Of a stretch of 64,000 nucleotides of DNA, positions 61,404 through 64,000 are shown piece after piece. The notes below the pieces were generated by a model. The model worked only from the letters and a program-made list of their open reading frames with translations, was not told the origin of the DNA and made no database searches. Position 1 is the stretch's first letter, and each line of letters begins with the position of its first letter. The position numbers and the translations under genes were made by a program. This stretch comes from Niveispirillum cyanobacteriorum (GTDB lineage Bacteria; Pseudomonadota; Alphaproteobacteria; Azospirillales; Azospirillaceae), in NCBI RefSeq assembly GCF_002868735.1, contig NZ_CP025612.1:1-64000 (forward strand), written 5' to 3'.

Positions 61404-61827
61404 GGTCGCGCCCTCCCTGCACCGGCCTATATTCCGGACAACCACGCTCCGTCAGATGCCGGTAAAGTTGCCATGGCGTCAGGATCCGGGCGACCCGGAT
61501 GCCCAAGACGCGCTTGGCCACAGAAACGCAGGTCAGCGGCGCCAGCGGCAAGCCGATCGGGACTTCACTCGCGCCCCTGACCTGGGCACTGACCACGCGG
61601 TGCCCGCATAGCGTGAACCAACTGGCGAGGTTGGTTTCAGGGTCCATGGGATGGAACTCCACCTCCATTCGGGTCGACAGCGGATCGATCGTCACCCACC
61701 CTCCGACCACGCGCTGCGCAATGAACACATGGCGAAAACCGCGCTTCAGGATGCGCAGCCAGGCGATCTGCGTCTCGTTGCAGAAGACCAGCAGCACCGT
61801 GCCGACCTCTGCCTTAACCCCGCTCAT
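61390..61827 (-). CDS. Conserved hypothetical phage protein
   Basis: 145 aa from ATG 61827 in an ATGA overlap with the replication gene. FCNETQIAWLRILKRGFRHV, GGWVTIDPLSTRMEV and TCVSVAKRVLGIRVARILTP LIKE a widespread alphaproteobacterial phage/GTA-region protein of unknown role with an NlpC/P60-like pattern of Cys and His (FRHV, LTCVSVAKRVLG). The peptidase idea is weak. Confidence 0.55.
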   Translation of the reverse strand: MSGVKAEVGTVLLVFCNETQIAWLRILKRGFRHVFIAQRVVGGWVTIDPLSTRMEVEFHPMDPETNLASWFTLCGHRVVSAQVRGASEVPIGLPLAPLTCVSVAKRVLGIRVARILTPWQLYRHLTERGCPEYRPVQGGRDHVPA

Positions 61828-62825
61828 TGCACCATCTCCGCGTTGAGATATTTCGCCGGCACCCGGCAACCCGGCTCGCCAGGGGCGGGCCCGAACAGAT
61901 CGTCGCTCCAGAACTTGTTGCGCCGCCACCCGCTCATCCGCGCCTGCCATTTGGCGTCTTCGGGGTCGCTGCCGGTCACCGCACCGGCCATCTGCGCGGG
62001 CTTAGGCACCAGCAGCGGGGTGGCGGCGCTGGTCATGTCCTCGGTCAGGCTGTCGGTCAGATAGCCCAGGGCTTTCGGCGGCGTCCGGCCGGCGCGGCGC
62101 ATCCGGTCAAACACCCGCCCCGCCACACGGCGGACCTGTTCGGGCGTCACCCCGGCATCGACCCACCGGCTGGCCGTGCGGTCATCGCCCGGCACCACCA
62201 CCCGCACCGTATCCGGCCCCCAGGCGGTAAGGATCGCGGCGTCAAAGGCCTGGATGAGTGCATCTGCCGGCGATGGCTCCTCCGCCGACAACGCGACCGA
62301 TGGCCCGCCGCCCCGGTCAGGTCCTGAAATTTCCTCGCGCCCGCTCGCGTCTTCAGCAGCAGTAATATTCTGATATCTGGATTCTGAAACCCGCCCGCGA
62401 TGCAATAGCCGATTTTCCTTTAAGTCATTGATATCGGCTAAGTCATGGCCATTTTCAGGGATTTCTTGCGGTGTTTTCGCGGCGTTTTCAGCGCGCTTTC
62501 GATGGCTTTTCGCGGCACTTTCGGCAAAGGCCTCACCTTCGGCCTGATTGGGGGCCAGTTCGGCCTCCGCCCGCTCGTCGCTGATCCTGCCGTCCGGCGT
62601 GCGGTACAGGCGACCGGCAGCAAGCAACTGATCGCGAAGCGCCCGCCACTTGCGGACGGAACAGCCGCAGAATCGCGCGATATAGCCCTCATCGTCATCG
62701 ACCGGGCCACCATGCAGGTAGATCAGGTCGATGACGACATTGTAGGCGCCCTTTTCTTCCAGGGTGAGTTTCATCATCCCGGTCAGGGCATCCTTGGGGT
62801 TTCGCTTGTACCAGGGACGAGCCAT
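61824..62825 (-). CDS. DUF1376-type replication protein
   Basis: 333 aa from ATG 62825 with GAGGG upstream. The N-terminal domain (MARPWYKRNPKDALTGMMKL; LEEKGAYNVVIDLIYLHGGP; FCGCSVRKWRALRDQLLAAG) is the DUF1376/YdaU winged-helix unit common in phage replication genes. A disordered middle is followed by a C-terminal helical part (VTPEQVRRVAGRVFDRMRRA; PPKALGYLTDSL). Probably acts in origin recognition or helicase loading. Confidence 0.78.
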   Translation of the reverse strand: MARPWYKRNPKDALTGMMKLTLEEKGAYNVVIDLIYLHGGPVDDDEGYIARFCGCSVRKWRALRDQLLAAGRLYRTPDGRISDERAEAELAPNQAEGEAFAESAAKSHRKRAENAAKTPQEIPENGHDLADINDLKENRLLHRGRVSESRYQNITAAEDASGREEISGPDRGGGPSVALSAEEPSPADALIQAFDAAILTAWGPDTVRVVVPGDDRTASRWVDAGVTPEQVRRVAGRVFDRMRRAGRTPPKALGYLTDSLTEDMTSAATPLLVPKPAQMAGAVTGSDPEDAKWQARMSGWRRNKFWSDDLFGPAPGEPGCRVPAKYLNAEMVQ

Positions 62826-62832
62826 CTTGCCC

Positions 62833-63060
62833 TCAGCGCGGAATATCGTAACCTGTCTCGCATACGAGATGCTGAAACGGATCAACCGGTGGCATCGGCG
62901 GGCGGTGCGGCCCCACCACTTGCACCGCTTTCAGAATGATGAATTCCTGGTCTGGCTTGGCCTTGGCCAGTCGTTCAACCTCCGCCGATACGGTATGCCA
63001 GTCGTCATACCGACCAAAGCGCGGGCCACCCCCTTCCAGAATCACATAGAAGAGGCCCAT
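62833..63060 (-). CDS. Small hypothetical phage protein
   Basis: 75 aa, ATG 63060 with GGAGG six bases upstream. GLFYVILEGGGPRFGRYDDW and KPDQEFIILKAVQVVGPH, a compact beta/alpha pattern. Directly after the preceding gene. Confidence 0.6.
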   Translation of the reverse strand: MGLFYVILEGGGPRFGRYDDWHTVSAEVERLAKAKPDQEFIILKAVQVVGPHRPPMPPVDPFQHLVCETGYDIPR

Positions 63061-63061
63061 G

Positions 63062-63499
63062 TCACGCCTCCGACGCAGGAACAAATCGAACAGGGCCATC
63101 AACGAAAATCGCGCCGGAAATAGTCTTTCCCTTGCCAAACGTCTCCGACCAAGCATCGCTGATCATCTCAACCTGCCGCTGATGCTGGGCCTGGATTTCC
63201 TCCGCGATGGCGTCAAGGCGCGACAGCATGTCGACGGCGCGGGCATCCAGCCCGTATCGGCTCCACCCCCATTGCGTATACAGGTCGTAAGCGATCAGAA
63301 AGCCGTTACAGTCTTTCCGTTGCGCCCGCACTGATACTATCGGCTCGGCCAAGTTGCTGGTGTCGCCCTGATTAACGGGCGGCGGAAGAATGCCCCAATC
63401 CATCATGCCCTTGACCACGATCCGGGCCGCCTGCGTGACGAACAGCGGGTCGATCTTGTTGGGGGCGGCGCTGCCGCCCCCGTCCTTCACGGATGCCAT
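63062..63499 (-). CDS. Hypothetical phage early protein
   Basis: 145 aa, ATG 63499 with GGAGG upstream. PLFVTQAARIVVKGMMDWGI, CNGFLIAYDLYTQWGWSRYG and a helical segment AVDMLSRLDAIAEEIQAQHQ. No family recognised. Confidence 0.6.
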   Translation of the reverse strand: MASVKDGGGSAAPNKIDPLFVTQAARIVVKGMMDWGILPPPVNQGDTSNLAEPIVSVRAQRKDCNGFLIAYDLYTQWGWSRYGLDARAVDMLSRLDAIAEEIQAQHQRQVEMISDAWSETFGKGKTISGAIFVDGPVRFVPASEA

Positions 63500-63648
63500 G
63501 ATGATCCTCCTGGCAGCGCTCTATCGCGCTGCGTGAAGCGTTTCGTGTCGATGTCATAGGTCGGGTTGCCGGCCAGGATTTGGCTGACGGCCATGCCTGC
63601 GGTGGCGAGGGTCACGGCTGGGCTTTGGTCAGTCCGTGGACAGGCCAT
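63487..63648 (-). CDS. Possible small protein overlapping the next gene
   Basis: 53 aa from ATG 63648 (MACPRTDQSPAVTLATAGMA; GNPTYDIDTKRFTQRDRALP). It overlaps the start of the following gene by 13 bp, which fits coupled phage genes, but the upstream signal is weak. Confidence 0.35.
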   Translation of the reverse strand: MACPRTDQSPAVTLATAGMAVSQILAGNPTYDIDTKRFTQRDRALPGGSSWHP

Positions 63649-63738
63649 GACGCCGCTGTTACGATCCTTCGAGCAATTGAACAACCATGCCGCGCAGCCA
63701 ACCGGCACGCAGGCACCAGCACGGGGCGGGAAAGCAGC

Positions 63739-64000
63739 ATGCGCAATGTTTCGGTTGGCCTGATCTGCCTTGGCGTGCTTCTGATCCTGGGTGGCTGGAT
63801 CGTCAGTCCCAGCGAGCCCTACAGCACGACGGTCACGCTGCACCGTCTGTTCACGAAACTGTCTCTGATCCTGACAGGCGGCTTTGCCTGCGTCACCGGG
63901 GCGGTGACCTTGCTGGTATCGGATCGGGCCGCCACTCAGCCCACGCCGATGGCTCCGCCCGCCGCAACTTTGATCGGCACTGAAATGCAGAACCCCGACA
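63739..64000 (+). CDS. Two-TM membrane protein, cut by the window edge
   Basis: At least 87 aa from ATG 63739, GGGAAAG upstream, still open at the right edge. Two hydrophobic helices: SVGLICLGVLLILGGWIV and LSLILTGGFACVTGAVTLLV, then a Pro/Ala tail. It runs opposite to the early phage genes. Could be a membrane cargo gene of the lysogen. Confidence 0.6.
   Translation, partial: MRNVSVGLICLGVLLILGGWIVSPSEPYSTTVTLHRLFTKLSLILTGGFACVTGAVTLLVSDRAATQPTPMAPPAATLIGTEMQNPD

Noticed and set aside
63687-63983. 98-aa plus-strand frame at the right edge
   Set aside because: Overlaps the better frame from 63739 that encodes two clean TM helices; this one is Arg/His-rich shadow sequence.
24945-64000. Complete gene-transfer agent instead of a prophage
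   Set aside because: The holin is GTA-like, but cargo genes, Rha, HigBA, the replication block and tRNA adjacency fit an integrated temperate phage.

Overview
GC-rich alphaproteobacterial chromosome, most like Azospirillaceae (Niveispirillum/Nitrospirillum type) by inference: TIGR01782-class TonB receptors, GH97 and GH115 enzymes, PrnA-like flavin halogenases next to TonB receptors, a group III truncated haemoglobin and a GTA-type three-TM holin. The window divides into a host half (1-24.9 kb) and a large part of one prophage (about 24.9-64 kb, running off the right edge).

Host half. On the minus strand at the left edge lie ilvE (cut by the window) and a GH115 alpha-glucuronidase. Both are broken by many single-base frameshifts at homopolymers, although the protein sequence stays conserved across frames; this looks more like consensus error than decay. 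A 39-bp near-perfect palindrome lies in the region between the GH115 gene and a divergent TonB receptor, suggesting a glucuronoxylan uptake locus. A second, intact locus is read leftwards from 17.7 kb: sugar MFS transporter, TonB receptor, flavin halogenase, a degenerate halogenase-like partner and a GH97 alpha-glycosidase. A LacI regulator is divergent from it, and three helically phased TTGCGYAA sites lie in the TonB receptor leader. After this come a truncated haemoglobin, an MHS-type MFS transporter, a TPR/glycosyltransferase-like protein, a GDP-mannose 4,6-dehydratase-like enzyme, two small genes and tRNA-Arg(CCG).

Prophage. The element begins just after the 3' end of tRNA-Arg(CCG), the probable attachment site. 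Reading leftwards from 63.6 kb on the minus strand it carries a replication/early block (including a DUF1376-type protein), HNH nuclease, P27 terminase small and large subunits, HK97-type portal, S49 protease, capsid, connector proteins, tail tube, tail assembly chaperone with a canonical -1 frameshift site (A AAA AAC), a 2318-aa tape measure, tail-tip and fibre proteins (one with YadA/Hep-Hag-like repeats), lysis genes and an SRAP peptidase behind an alphaproteobacterial SOS box. It is a long-tailed siphovirus. No integrase or CI-like repressor is visible; they presumably lie beyond 64 kb.

Most notable: a ~4.1 kb accessory island (43.4-47.5 kb) splits the tail operon between chaperone and tape measure. 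It holds a HigBA toxin-antitoxin and two divergent ribbon-helix-helix regulators with paired palindromic operators and a Rha/KilAC antirepressor downstream, the same layout as the P22 immI (mnt/arc-ant) module. The phage operon also repeatedly places an intrinsic terminator immediately upstream of a start codon (HNH, capsid, tail tube, Rha, endolysin), implying processive antitermination or local attenuation. Low-GC plus-strand cargo genes sit at 25.9, 43.4 and 59.8 kb.
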